A stretch of 9,070 bases of DNA, taken from positions 1-9,070 of the forward strand of contig CAJVXD010000029.1 of the NCBI GenBank assembly GCA_913009675.1, in the 5' to 3' direction. The translations under genes and the position numbers were made by a program. Below the pieces are notes generated by a model, which saw only the letters and a list, made by a program, of their open reading frames with translations, was not told where the DNA came from and made no database searches. The stretch is from an uncultured bacterium (lineage in GTDB: Bacteria; Omnitrophota; Gorgyraeia; Gorgyraeales; Gorgyraeaceae). Positions 1 to 8,393 of the stretch are shown piece after piece (the stretch's first letter is position 1; every line of letters begins with the position of its first letter).

Positions 1-25
1 CCCCTACACGACGCTCTGCCGATCT
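1..25 (+). other. Illumina P5 adapter remnant (artefact)
   Basis: These bases match the last 25 nt of the TruSeq Universal (P5) adapter, ending in the characteristic CGATCT. I see two mismatches: C for T at position 1 and G for T at position 18. The stretch ACACGACGCTCT is specific to the P5 arm rather than the P7 arm. It is library sequence joined to the insert, not genome. Genomic sequence begins at about 26, where an in-frame ClpP reading starts at once. Confidence 0.93.
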
Positions 26-26
26 A

Positions 27-524
27 GGTGATGTAATAAATGATCCAATAGCAAACCTGGTGATTGCACAGATGCTTTTTCTCCAGCAGGAAGACCCTGA
101 CAGGGACATAAATATCTATGTCAATACCCCGGGCGGGATCGTAACGGCCGGTCTGGCAATATACGATACCATGCAGTTTGTAACGCCGGATATCTGCACA
201 TATTGCATGGGGCAGGCGACGAGTATGGGCGCGCTGCTTCTTACGGCAGGGACAAAGGGTAAACGTATGGCCCTGCCCAATTCGCGCGTGATGATACATC
301 AGCCATGGGGCGGGGTCCAGGGCCAGGCATCGGATATAAATATACAGGCTAAGGAGATATTAAAGATGCGCGACAGGATTAATGAAATAATCGCAGAACA
401 TACTGGTCAGGACTTAAAGAAGGTAGAAAAAGATACAGATAGGGATTATTTTATGAGTGCTCAAGAGGCAAAGGATTACGGTCTTATTGATGAAGTGATA
501 GCCAAGACGAAGAAGAAAGAATAA
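27..524 (+). CDS. clpP: ATP-dependent Clp protease proteolytic subunit ClpP, 5' truncated
   Basis: ClpP is the serine peptidase (family S14) whose two stacked heptameric rings degrade cytosolic proteins fed by ClpX or ClpA/ClpC. The frame is open from base 27 and reads [11 protein letters not shown] before the first internal GTG at 60. That GTG is therefore not the start; the true N-terminus is lost at the contig end. By comparison with E. coli ClpP about 46 residues of the precursor are missing. Numbered from the GTG at 60, the catalytic Ser is residue 55 (GQATSMGA), His is 80 (VMIHQPWGG) and Asp is 129 (DRDYFMSA), so the triad is intact. The substrate-binding strand after VNTPGG and the C-terminal [14 protein letters not shown] are normal. 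The usual partners tig and clpX are not in the window and could lie upstream. The gene downstream begins 91 nt later and is functionally unrelated. Confidence 0.96.
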   Translation, partial: GDVINDPIANLVIAQMLFLQQEDPDRDINIYVNTPGGIVTAGLAIYDTMQFVTPDICTYCMGQATSMGALLLTAGTKGKRMALPNSRVMIHQPWGGVQGQASDINIQAKEILKMRDRINEIIAEHTGQDLKKVEKDTDRDYFMSAQEAKDYGLIDEVIAKTKKKE

Positions 525-526
525 TC

Positions 527-585
527 CCCGGCCTGGTCGAACAATAGTAACTTTACACCTGAAGCCGGGTTTTAAGTGTAAAGTT
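527..585 (+). terminator. Overlapping hairpins after clpP, possible weak terminator
   Basis: Two perfect inverted repeats interlock here. CCCGGC (527-532) pairs with GCCGGG (564-569), which is followed at once by TTTT. AACTTTACAC (549-558... with its first A at 549) pairs with GTGTAAAGTT (576-585) around a 17-nt loop that contains the GCCGGG arm. The GC stem plus T-run resembles an intrinsic terminator, but its 31-nt loop and short T-tract are poor. The second stem is longer but AT-rich and has no T-tail. Termination after clpP is plausible but not shown. Confidence 0.3.
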
Positions 586-615
586 GTTGCTGAGGCATAA
601 TCAAGAGGTATCCTT

Positions 616-1749
616 ATGAACAATTATTTACTTACACCGGGCCCGACCCCTGTGCCGCCTGAGGCACTGGAGGCGATGGCCAGGCCTATAATACATCACA
701 GGACACCGCAATTTCAGGCGATCCTGAAAGAAGTAGAAGAAGGTCTAAGGCATATCTTTCGGACAAAAGCCCCGGTTCTTATTTTTTCATCAAGCGGCAC
801 AGGCGCGATGGAAGGGGCTATCGCAAGCCTTCTTTCGCCCGGCGATAAGGCCATAGTTGTAAGAGGCGGGAAATTTGGAGAAAGATGGGGTGAGCTATGC
901 ACGGCATACGGAATAGAGTTTATCCCTATAGATATTGAGTGGGGAAGGTCGGTCGACCCGAAGGATATCGAAAGAATATTGAAGGAAGGCGGATCAGGGA
1001 TAAAGGCGGTTTATACGACACTCTGCGAAACCTCGACAGGTGTGGCGACAGATATAGAGGCTATAGCAAAGATAACAAAGGATACGCAGGCAGTCCTGGT
1101 CGTAGATGCCATAAGCGCCTTAGGGGCGGTCCCGCTTAAAACAGATAAGTGGGGCATTGATGTGGTGGTGGCAGGTTCCCAGAAGGGATTGATGTCCCCG
1201 CCGGGACTAGCCTTTGTCAGTTTGAGCCGGAAGGCCCTGGATATGGCCGAAAGATCAAGGCTGCCGAAATATTATTTTGATTTTGTAAAACATAAGAAGT
1301 CCATCGAGAAAAACGATACGCCCTATACCCCTGCAGTAAATCTTATTATTGGTATAAGAGAGGCCTTGAGGCTTATTAAGGAAGAAGGGCTCGAGAATGT
1401 ATTGAATAAACACAAGCGGCATGCCCGGGCCGTAAGGAGGGCCATGGGTGCGCTCGGTTTGAAACTCTTTGCGCCGGATACATACTCTGATGCAGTTACG
1501 GCCGTCAGGGTCCCTGAGGGTATCGATGGGGCCAGGCTCGTAAAGACAATGCGGGATAACTATGGCATAGCTATTGCAGGGGGTCAGGCCCGGTTAAAAG
1601 GGAGGATATTCAGGATAGCCACAATGGGCTATATAACCGCAGATGATTTGAAGAAAGGTATAGAAACCTTAGAGACAGTACTTGCGGAGATGGGGTATAA
1701 GTTTGAGAAAGGCTCAGGGGTCAAGGCGTTTGAGGAAACATTAAGATAA
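616..1749 (+). CDS. Class V (AGXT-like) aminotransferase, probable phosphoserine/serine transaminase
   Basis: This is a 377-residue PLP enzyme of the alanine-glyoxylate/serine-pyruvate aminotransferase group, fold type I, cytosolic. The N-terminus LLTPGPTPVP is the hallmark of the group. SSSGTGAMEGA (58-68) is the PLP phosphate region, D164 in VVDAIS contacts the pyridine nitrogen, K190 in AGSQKG is the Schiff-base lysine, and R333 in FRIATMG should bind the substrate carboxylate. The length is normal. The ATG follows AGAGGT (604-609) by about 6 nt. The next gene on the same strand is serA, 214 nt downstream. The same pairing is known from Thermotoga, and in methanogens a related broad-specificity enzyme makes phosphoserine. 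I infer that it stands in for SerC, converting 3-phosphohydroxypyruvate and an amino donor to phosphoserine. Alternatives are alanine- or serine-glyoxylate or aspartate aminotransferase; the sequence alone does not settle the substrate. Confidence 0.9.
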   Translation: MNNYLLTPGPTPVPPEALEAMARPIIHHRTPQFQAILKEVEEGLRHIFRTKAPVLIFSSSGTGAMEGAIASLLSPGDKAIVVRGGKFGERWGELCTAYGIEFIPIDIEWGRSVDPKDIERILKEGGSGIKAVYTTLCETSTGVATDIEAIAKITKDTQAVLVVDAISALGAVPLKTDKWGIDVVVAGSQKGLMSPPGLAFVSLSRKALDMAERSRLPKYYFDFVKHKKSIEKNDTPYTPAVNLIIGIREALRLIKEEGLENVLNKHKRHARAVRRAMGALGLKLFAPDTYSDAVTAVRVPEGIDGARLVKTMRDNYGIAIAGGQARLKGRIFRIATMGYITADDLKKGIETLETVLAEMGYKFEKGSGVKAFEETLR

Positions 1750-1767
1750 ATCCGAATTACGGATTTA
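1747..1767 (+). terminator. Hairpin overlapping the aminotransferase stop codon
   Basis: TAAATCCG (1747-1754) and CGGATTTA (1760-1767) form a perfect 8-bp stem with a 5-nt AATTA loop. The TAA stop codon itself is the base of the stem. The tail is AATATAG rather than a T-run, so this is not a standard intrinsic terminator. It could act as a 3' mRNA-stabilising hairpin or a weak stop signal. Confidence 0.35.
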
Positions 1768-1780
1768 ATATAGTAGAAAC

Positions 1781-1827
1781 TCCCTGCTTCTAAAGGCGGG
1801 GATGAAAGCAGTTTGTTTCAGGCAGGG
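1781..1827 (+). other. Structured GC-rich element, IS200/IS605-end-like
   Basis: A 9-pair stem joins 1781-1789 to 1794-1802 (TCCCTGCTT with AGGCGGGGA, including two G-T pairs) around a CTAA tetraloop. The same left arm can also pair perfectly with AAGCAG (1806-1811) or GCAGGG (1822-1827), giving three mutually exclusive structures within 47 nt. The pattern of a C-rich arm, a short loop containing CTAA, a G-rich arm and then GATGAAAGC resembles subterminal hairpins and omega-RNA ends of IS200/IS605-family elements as I remember them. No tnpA or tnpB is present in the window, so at most this is a solo end or MITE-like relic. An RNA leader structure is the alternative. Confidence 0.3.
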
Positions 1828-1837
1828 GAACAGGGTG

Positions 1838-1870
1838 TTGAAGGCTTCTTTATTTTGCGGAACATATAAT
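1838..1870 (+). promoter_or_regulatory. Possible promoter for serA
   Basis: A consensus -10 hexamer TATAAT lies at 1865-1870. The nearest -35-like sequence is TTGAAG at 1838-1843, but the 21-nt spacer is longer than optimal; at 16-18 nt the hexamers are poor. Transcription would start near 1877 and give a leader of about 87 nt before the serA ATG. The 214-nt gap makes an independent start reasonable. Confidence rests mainly on the perfect -10. Confidence 0.35.
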
Positions 1871-1925
1871 CAACGAACGACGAAAAAGATTGCCTGTCAA
1901 AATAAAACAGAACAGTAAGGGTCAC

Positions 1926-1952
1926 ATCCGTAAGGATATGGGAATCTACGGA
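1926..1952 (+). promoter_or_regulatory. Small alternative hairpins next to the serA ribosome site
   Basis: TCCGTA (1927-1932) pairs with TACGGA (1947-1952), whose last base is the first of the serA Shine-Dalgarno AAGGAG (1952-1957). A shorter hairpin, ATCC-GTAA-GGAT (1926-1937), competes for the left arm. The two cannot form together and one abuts the ribosome site, so translational tuning is conceivable. The stems are short and could be chance. Confidence 0.2.
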
Positions 1953-1963
1953 AGGAGATTTTT

Positions 1964-3550
1964 ATGTTTAAGATATTAATTACTGATTCACTGGCACAGG
2001 AAGGGATAGAGATACTCAAAAAGGTAAAGGAATTCCAGGTGGATGTTAAGTTAAAACTCCCCCCGGGAGAATTGAAAAAGGTTATAAAGGGTTATGACGC
2101 ACTTTTGATACGCAGCGGCACAAAGGTTACAAGAGATATTATCGAAGCTGCGGATAGATTAAAGGTAATAGGGAGGGCAGGCGTAGGACTTGACAATGTA
2201 GATCTAAAGGCTGCCTCCAAGCGCGGTATTATCGTAATGAATACGCCTGGCGGGAATACCATTTCTACTGCGGAACATACCATGTCACTTATCCTTGCGC
2301 TTTCAAGGAATATAGCCGCGGCTAATAGCTCTACCAAGAAAGGAGAATGGGAAAGAAAGAAGTTTATGGGCGTAGAGTTATATGGCAAGGTGCTTGGTAT
2401 CGTGGGGCTCGGGAGGGTAGGAAGCGAGGTCGTAAAGAGGGCAAATTCCTTTGGCATGAAGGTGCTTGCGTATGACCCATTTTTATCTTTAGAAAAGGCA
2501 AAGGAGTTGAGTGTCGAATCAGTTGGGTTAAAGGATCTATTTAAACGCGCAGATTATATTACTGTCCATACGCCGATGACGGATGAAACGAGGCACATCA
2601 TAGATAAAAAGGCAATGAGACAGATGAAGGACGGGGTGCGCATTATAAATTGTGCCAGGGGCGGCATAGTAGATGAAAAGGCACTCCTTGAATCTATAAA
2701 GAACGGGAAGGTTGTAGGTGCGGCCCTCGATGTTTATGAAAAAGAGCCGCCTGCTAAAGACAGCCCTCTTTTTAAGTGCGACGAGGTTCTGTTGACCCCG
2801 CATCTTGGCGCTTCTACGGAGGAGGCGCAGATTAATGTGGCCATTGATATTGCCGGCAGTGCACGGGATGCGCTCCTGGGCTGCGGTATAAGGAATGCAG
2901 TCAATGCGCCGTGCATAGATATGGAACTTTATAAGGTCCTCCGGCCCTACGTAGCGCTATGTGAAAAGATAGGCTCGCTTGCCTCGCAGATTTCAAAGGG
3001 CAGGATCCTGAAGATAGACATAAAGTATTCCGGTGATATTGCAAGATATTCTTCTTCCCCTCTTACAGTGGCCGTGGTTAAAGGCGCCCTCGCGCCTGCC
3101 TTACAGGAGACGGTGAATTATGTAAATTCGCTTATTGTGGCCAGGGAAAGAGGGATAAGGATAGAGGAATCAAAATCAACTGAACTGGAAGAGTATGCAA
3201 ACCTTATTACGGTCGAGGTAAAGACCGATAAGACTTCACGGTCTGTCACAGGCACCATGTTTACCAAAAAGGACGCCAGGATCGTGAAGATAGACGAGTT
3301 TCATGTCGATGCTATTCCCGAAGGCTATATGTTGGTGGCCCATAATATCGATGTCCCCGGTATTATCGGTAAGATAGGGGTAATATTAGGGGACAGCAAT
3401 ATAAACATCGCTGCAATGACATTCGGCCGGGAGAGGCCCGGCGGAAAGACGCTTTCTGTGCTCAATGTGGACAGCGCCATTCCCGAGAAGGTGCTGGACG
3501 AGATAAGGAAGGCAAGGAATATACTGGATGCGAAGCTGATAAAACTCTAA
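1964..3550 (+). CDS. serA: D-3-phosphoglycerate dehydrogenase SerA (long form)
   Basis: SerA oxidises 3-phosphoglycerate to 3-phosphohydroxypyruvate with NAD+, the first committed step of serine synthesis, in the cytosol. At 528 residues this is the long form with an extra allosteric domain, as in Bacillus and Mycobacterium. The substrate domain is split around the Rossmann domain, with GIVGLGRVG at 145-153 and the NAD-ribose acidic residue D171. The catalytic set is R232 (NCARGG), E261 (DVYEKEP) and H280 (LTPHLG). The intervening allosteric (ASB) domain spans about 315-450, and a C-terminal ACT domain spans about 453-528 (GYMLVAHNIDVPGIIGKIG), the usual site of serine feedback. The ATG follows a strong AAGGAG (1952-1957). 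The likely next enzyme, the aminotransferase, lies just upstream, and the synthase gene follows after only 32 nt, suggesting one transcript. Confidence 0.97.
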   Translation: MFKILITDSLAQEGIEILKKVKEFQVDVKLKLPPGELKKVIKGYDALLIRSGTKVTRDIIEAADRLKVIGRAGVGLDNVDLKAASKRGIIVMNTPGGNTISTAEHTMSLILALSRNIAAANSSTKKGEWERKKFMGVELYGKVLGIVGLGRVGSEVVKRANSFGMKVLAYDPFLSLEKAKELSVESVGLKDLFKRADYITVHTPMTDETRHIIDKKAMRQMKDGVRIINCARGGIVDEKALLESIKNGKVVGAALDVYEKEPPAKDSPLFKCDEVLLTPHLGASTEEAQINVAIDIAGSARDALLGCGIRNAVNAPCIDMELYKVLRPYVALCEKIGSLASQISKGRILKIDIKYSGDIARYSSSPLTVAVVKGALAPALQETVNYVNSLIVARERGIRIEESKSTELEEYANLITVEVKTDKTSRSVTGTMFTKKDARIVKIDEFHVDAIPEGYMLVAHNIDVPGIIGKIGVILGDSNINIAAMTFGRERPGGKTLSVLNVDSAIPEKVLDEIRKARNILDAKLIKL

Positions 3551-3582
3551 TCCCAAAGCTCGAAAAAGGTGAGGATACTTAT

Positions 3583-4817
3583 ATGAAAAAAAATAAAATC
3601 TACATTGTAGATGTAACCAACAGGGATGGGGTGCAGACCTCCAGACTTGGTCTTGCCAAACTCCAGAAGACAATTATCAATGTCTTATTGAATGATATGG
3701 GGATTTACGGGAGTGAGTTTGGTTTTCCCGTTACGCGCCACGAGACAAATTATCTGAACGCCAATCTCAGGCTTGTGCGCAAGGGGGTCTTAAAGCCGAT
3801 TGTCCTCACCGGTTGGGTTAGGGCTGTCAAGAAGGACGTAAGGCGGGCATTGGAACTGACCAATGTCGAGAACCTTAACCTTTCTATATCCACGTCGGAA
3901 CAGATGACCCGTGGAAAATTCCTCGGAAAGAAGACTCGCGATGATGTTTTAAATATGATGACAGAGGCGCTGGATTACGCGAAGAAAAGGAAACTAAAGA
4001 CAGTCGGGGTAAACGCCGAAGATGCCTCCAGGACCGACATGGCATTTCTTATAAGATTTGCAAAATCAGCAAGGGACCACGGCGCAGACCGGAAAGATAT
4101 TGTGATACACTCGGTTATGATGACCCGTTCAGTATTTATAAAAGGGTAAGGATCCTTGCGAATGAGGTAGGGTTGCCGATAGAGCTTCATTGTCACAATG
4201 ATCTCGGGATGGTAGTCGCATGTTCTGTGGCTGGGGCAAAGGCAGCAATTGACGAAGGGTGTGACGCATACATAAATACCACTATCAACGGAATGGGGGA
4301 GCGGGCCGGCAATGCGGATCTCGTTTCCGTAATACTCGCGCTTAAGTTTTCAAGCGGGTTAAAAAAGAAGTATCATCTTGATGAGAGGGTAAAGCTCGAC
4401 CATGCCTGGAAGATTGCGAAGTATGCCGCCTATGCATTTAAGGTGGCTATACCTGTAAATCAACCGGGGGTTGGTGCTAATGCATTCGCGCATGAAAGCG
4501 GGATCCACGCAGACGGCGCGTTAAAAGACAGGCGCAATTATGAGCTCTATGATTTTGAGGAGCTTGGGAGAGGCGACCCGGAACTTATCGAGACAGGCAG
4601 ACAGATTACCGCAGGAGAATACAGCGGTATCAAAGGTTTTAGAAACGTATACGATAAACTCGAGATAAAATTCAAGGATAACAAAGAGTCTACTAAGATA
4701 CTTGAGCTCGTGAGATATGCCAACGTCCATACCCAGCAGCCTCTCACCCATGATGAGCTCAGGTTCATAGCCGGATATCCTGATATAGCTAAGCAGATTT
4801 TTACAATGAATCCGTAA
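3583..4817 (+). pseudogene. Homocitrate/Re-citrate synthase-like DRE-TIM enzyme, split by a one-base frameshift
   Basis: The reading starts at ATG 3583 behind AGGTGAGG (3567-3574) and runs in frame to residue 170 (…GADR, ending 4092), then derails and stops at 4149. The correct continuation, RYCDTLGYDDPFSIYKRV, is in the -1 frame from 4095 and runs to 4817. Restoring one base near 4093-4094 (for example ATA for AA) gives ADRIRYCDT and a normal 411-residue protein. It belongs to the DRE-TIM metallolyases, which condense acetyl-CoA with a 2-oxoacid: R14-D15 and Q18 in NRDGVQT, metal ligands H203 and H205 in ELHCHND, NGMGERAGNADL (236-247) and AHESGIHADG (303-312). There is no C-terminal LeuA regulatory domain, so isopropylmalate synthase is less likely. 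The NRDGVQT variant of the usual LRDGEQ resembles, from memory, the Re-citrate synthase group. Both halves are well conserved, so a sequencing or assembly error is more likely than decay. The TTG at 4173 is not a real start. Confidence 0.85.
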
Positions 4818-4832
4818 GGCGGCAGAGAGTAG

Positions 4833-6098
<1,266 letters not shown>

Positions 6099-6124
6099 GA
6101 TAAACATTCTTCTCGACTCGGTTA

Positions 6125-6144
6125 TTCTGCTGAAAATAGCAGAA
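6125..6144 (+). terminator. Hairpin after purA
   Basis: TTCTGCT (6125-6131) and AGCAGAA (6138-6144) form a perfect 7-bp stem with the 6-nt loop GAAAAT, 26 nt after the purA stop. There is no T-tract behind it, so it is a weak candidate for termination or mRNA 3'-end protection of the serA-purA transcript. Confidence 0.3.
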
Positions 6145-6174
6145 GGTCATCACCGGAGGCGATTTTCCTGCAGC

Positions 6175-6192
6175 CTGGCTTAACTGGCTTAA
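6175..6192 (+). repeat. Tandem 9-bp direct repeat upstream of hppA
   Basis: CTGGCTTAA occurs twice back to back (6175-6183 and 6184-6192), 30 nt before the hppA ATG. It overlaps the -35 region of the candidate promoter at 6180-6207. Direct repeats at this place can be activator or repressor sites, but two copies of nine bases could also be a local slippage duplication. Confidence 0.45.
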
Positions 6193-6207
6193 ACAATATG
6201 CTATAGT
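6180..6207 (+). promoter_or_regulatory. Possible extended -10 promoter ahead of hppA
   Basis: TTAACT (6180-6185) and TATAGT (6202-6207) are separated by 16 nt, and a TG at 6199-6200 gives an extended -10. The difficulty is geometry: transcription would begin at about 6213-6215, inside the AAGGGA ribosome site (6211-6216) of hppA, leaving almost no leader. Either the message is near-leaderless or the match is fortuitous and the real start lies further up the 123-nt gap. Confidence 0.25.
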
Positions 6208-6221
6208 AGAAAGGGACCGTC

Positions 6222-8312
6222 ATGTTATTTTTAGCACCTATTGCTTCGTTGATAGCAATCGTTTTTTCTGTTTTTCTTATCTTGAAGATATTGCGCTATG
6301 ATGAAGGCACTGCCGAGATGCGGGATATTGCCGAGAGCGTGAGGCAAGGCGCTTATGCCTATATAAAAAGGCAGTATGCAATCGTAGGGCTTTTTTTCGC
6401 GGTGGTATTCGTTCTTTTATTCATAATGTATTTAAGGGGTTATCTTATAATCTTTGTCCCGTTTGCATTTTTGACAGGCGGGTTCTTTTCAGGGCTTTGC
6501 GGGTTTATAGGGATGAGCGTTGCCACGCGCTCGAGCGCCAGGACAGCAAACGCCGCCAGGAGCAGTCTAAATAAAGCCCTCCAGATTGCATTTTCGAGCG
6601 GGGCTGTAATGGGGCTCATGGTTGTTGGATTGGGGCTCGTGGATTTGAGCGCATGGTATTATCTATTGAGCTGGTATTATAGGGGGCTTGAAGAGGCTGT
6701 CAGGATCCAGAATATCACAAGTATTATGTTAAATTTTGGTATGGGCGCCAGCTCGATGGCGCTTTTTGCGAGGGTAGGAGGGGGGATCTTTACCAAGGCA
6801 GCTGATGTAGGGGCTGACCTCGTTGGGAAGATCGAGGCCGGTATCCCCGAAGACGACCCTCGTAATCCGGCAGTAATTGCCGATAACGTAGGAGACAATG
6901 TCGGAGATGTTGCAGGGATGGGAGCTGATTTGTATGAATCTTATGTCGGTTCAATTATTGCTACAATGGCCCTGGGTTCAGCAGCTTTTATGCGGTATGG
7001 AGAAAGTTTAAAGGGTATTACAGTACCTATGGTAATGGCAGCTGTTGGAGTGGTCGCAAGTGTTATAGGCACCTTGTTTGTTCATTCGAAGGAAAAGGCA
7101 GAACAGCATGAGCTTCTACTGGCATTGAGAAGAGGCGTCTTCGTCAGTGCAGCTATTATTGGCGTAGCTTCCTATTTCGTTATTAAGTTCATCCTGGGAA
7201 TGCAATTTATAGGTATCTATTGGGCAGTTCTGTCGGGCCTGATAGCCGGGATTATACTAGGCCTTTCTACGGAATTCTTTACGTCGGAGAAATACCCTCC
7301 TACAGAAGCAGTAGCCAGATCGGCCGCCACCGGGCCCGCAACTGTTATAATAAGCGGCCTATCCGTAGGTATGCTTTCCACGGTAGTGCCGGTTCTGGTG
7401 GTCGCAGGAGCGATACTCGCAAGTTTTTATTTTTCAGGAGGTGCAGGGGATTTTAATCTTGGGCTTTACGGGGTTGGTATTGCTGCCGTAGGTATGCTCA
7501 GCACATTAGGGATAACCCTTGCGACGGATGCCTATGGTCCTGTAGCAGATAACGCCGGCGGTAATGCCCAGATGTCCAATCAGCCGCCGGAGGTCCGTAA
7601 ACGCACAGATGCGCTGGATGCCCTCGGAAATACCACTGCAGCTACCGGCAAGGGGTTCGCGATAGGTTCTGCTGCGCTTTCGGCCCTCGCATTGATAGCC
7701 GCTTACAGGAACCATGTGCATCTCCTGGGCGGGAGATTAAACACGGACCTCATGAATCCGCGTCTCCTGGCAGGCCTTTTTATAGGGGGGATGCTTCCTT
7801 TTGCATTTTGTTCTCTTACGATGAGTGCGGTTGGCAGGGCGGCAGCGAGTATTATAAAAGAAGTAAGGAGGCAGTTTAGAGAGATAAAAGGCCTGATGGA
7901 GGGAAGGGAAAAGCCGGACTATGCCAATTGTGTTACTATCGTTACTAAAAGTGCACAGAGAGAGATGATCCTGCCGTCTCTTCTGGCAATATCTGCCCCT
8001 ATTGTCATTGGCCTTTTAATGGGCATAGAGGCAGCCCTGGGGCTTCTCGTAGGTGCGCTTATTTGTGGTTTTGTCCTGGCTATTATGATGGCCAACGCAG
8101 GCGGGGCATGGGACAATGCTAAAAAATACATAGAGAGCGGCAAGGAAGGAGGCAGGGGGTCGGAAAGTCATAAGGCGGCTATTGTCGGGGATACGGTAGG
8201 CGATCCTTTCAAGGATACGGCAGGGCCCTCTCTGAATATATTGATTAAATTGATGTCGATGGTATCGATTGTATTCGCATCCTTTATAATGACCAACACC
8301 CTGTTCAAATAG
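6222..8312 (+). CDS. hppA: Membrane-bound ion-pumping pyrophosphatase, predicted K+-dependent Na+ type
   Basis: HppA hydrolyses pyrophosphate at the inner membrane and pumps Na+ and/or H+, recovering energy from biosynthetic PPi. The 696-residue protein has about 16 hydrophobic segments, beginning with a membrane segment at about 5-24. The hydrolytic centre is intact: R184, K192, then [19 protein letters not shown] (211-229) with D221, D225 and D229; [13 protein letters not shown] (435-447); and [15 protein letters not shown] (656-670). Ion-gate residues match Thermotoga Tm-PPase: D236 and E239 in DLYESY, S240, and K677 in LNILIKLM, placed 19 residues before the end as in Tm-PPase. Glu at 239 is the Na+-pump position; plant H+ pumps carry Gly there and a Glu further on. 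A473 and G476 in [10 protein letters not shown] mark the K+-dependent class, where K+-independent enzymes have Lys and Thr. The ATG follows AAGGGA. It is probably transcribed separately from purA. Confidence 0.96.
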   Translation: MLFLAPIASLIAIVFSVFLILKILRYDEGTAEMRDIAESVRQGAYAYIKRQYAIVGLFFAVVFVLLFIMYLRGYLIIFVPFAFLTGGFFSGLCGFIGMSVATRSSARTANAARSSLNKALQIAFSSGAVMGLMVVGLGLVDLSAWYYLLSWYYRGLEEAVRIQNITSIMLNFGMGASSMALFARVGGGIFTKAADVGADLVGKIEAGIPEDDPRNPAVIADNVGDNVGDVAGMGADLYESYVGSIIATMALGSAAFMRYGESLKGITVPMVMAAVGVVASVIGTLFVHSKEKAEQHELLLALRRGVFVSAAIIGVASYFVIKFILGMQFIGIYWAVLSGLIAGIILGLSTEFFTSEKYPPTEAVARSAATGPATVIISGLSVGMLSTVVPVLVVAGAILASFYFSGGAGDFNLGLYGVGIAAVGMLSTLGITLATDAYGPVADNAGGNAQMSNQPPEVRKRTDALDALGNTTAATGKGFAIGSAALSALALIAAYRNHVHLLGGRLNTDLMNPRLLAGLFIGGMLPFAFCSLTMSAVGRAAASIIKEVRRQFREIKGLMEGREKPDYANCVTIVTKSAQREMILPSLLAISAPIVIGLLMGIEAALGLLVGALICGFVLAIMMANAGGAWDNAKKYIESGKEGGRGSESHKAAIVGDTVGDPFKDTAGPSLNILIKLMSMVSIVFASFIMTNTLFK

Positions 8313-8333
8313 TCTGGAAAAGCAATAAATATT

Positions 8334-8362
8334 TTGACTTTTGTGAAAAAAGAGGTTAAAAT
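8334..8362 (+). promoter_or_regulatory. Sigma70-type promoter for the ABC ATPase gene
   Basis: TTGACT (8334-8339, five of six bases of the -35 consensus) and TAAAAT (8357-8362, five of six of the -10) are separated by exactly 17 nt in an AT-rich stretch. Transcription would start at about 8369. The Shine-Dalgarno TTAGGAG (8377-8383) and the ATG at 8394 follow with normal spacing. This is the clearest promoter in the window. I see no terminator for hppA in the 21 nt before it, so read-through may add to expression. Confidence 0.7.
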
Positions 8363-8393
8363 CAATTAAGTAACAGTTAGGAGATCCTATATT

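Noticed and set aside
60..62. GTG at 60 as the clpP start.
   Set aside because: In-frame ClpP sequence ([11 protein letters not shown]) precedes it back to the adapter junction, so the gene is truncated at its 5' end.
1802..1918. 38-codon + strand open frame (MKAVCFRQGNRV…) in the gap before serA.
   Set aside because: There is no properly spaced ribosome site, the start is buried in the hairpin, and the translation is unrecognisable. Probably chance.
4090..4101. Programmed -1 frameshift joining the two synthase halves.
   Set aside because: A -1 slip at AAA would give ADRKRYCDT, but there is no canonical slippery heptamer or clear stimulatory hairpin, and this family is not known to use recoding. 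An indel error is simpler.
4173..4817. Separate gene starting at TTG 4173.
   Set aside because: The frame is the continuation of the synthase; family sequence is readable upstream of 4173 back to 4095, so this is the second half of a frameshifted gene.
6099..6221. Fluoride or other riboswitch ahead of the pyrophosphatase gene.
   Set aside because: I looked because PPases are fluoride-sensitive, but I could not recognise the conserved fluoride riboswitch segments. Only a 7-bp hairpin and the tandem repeat are visible.
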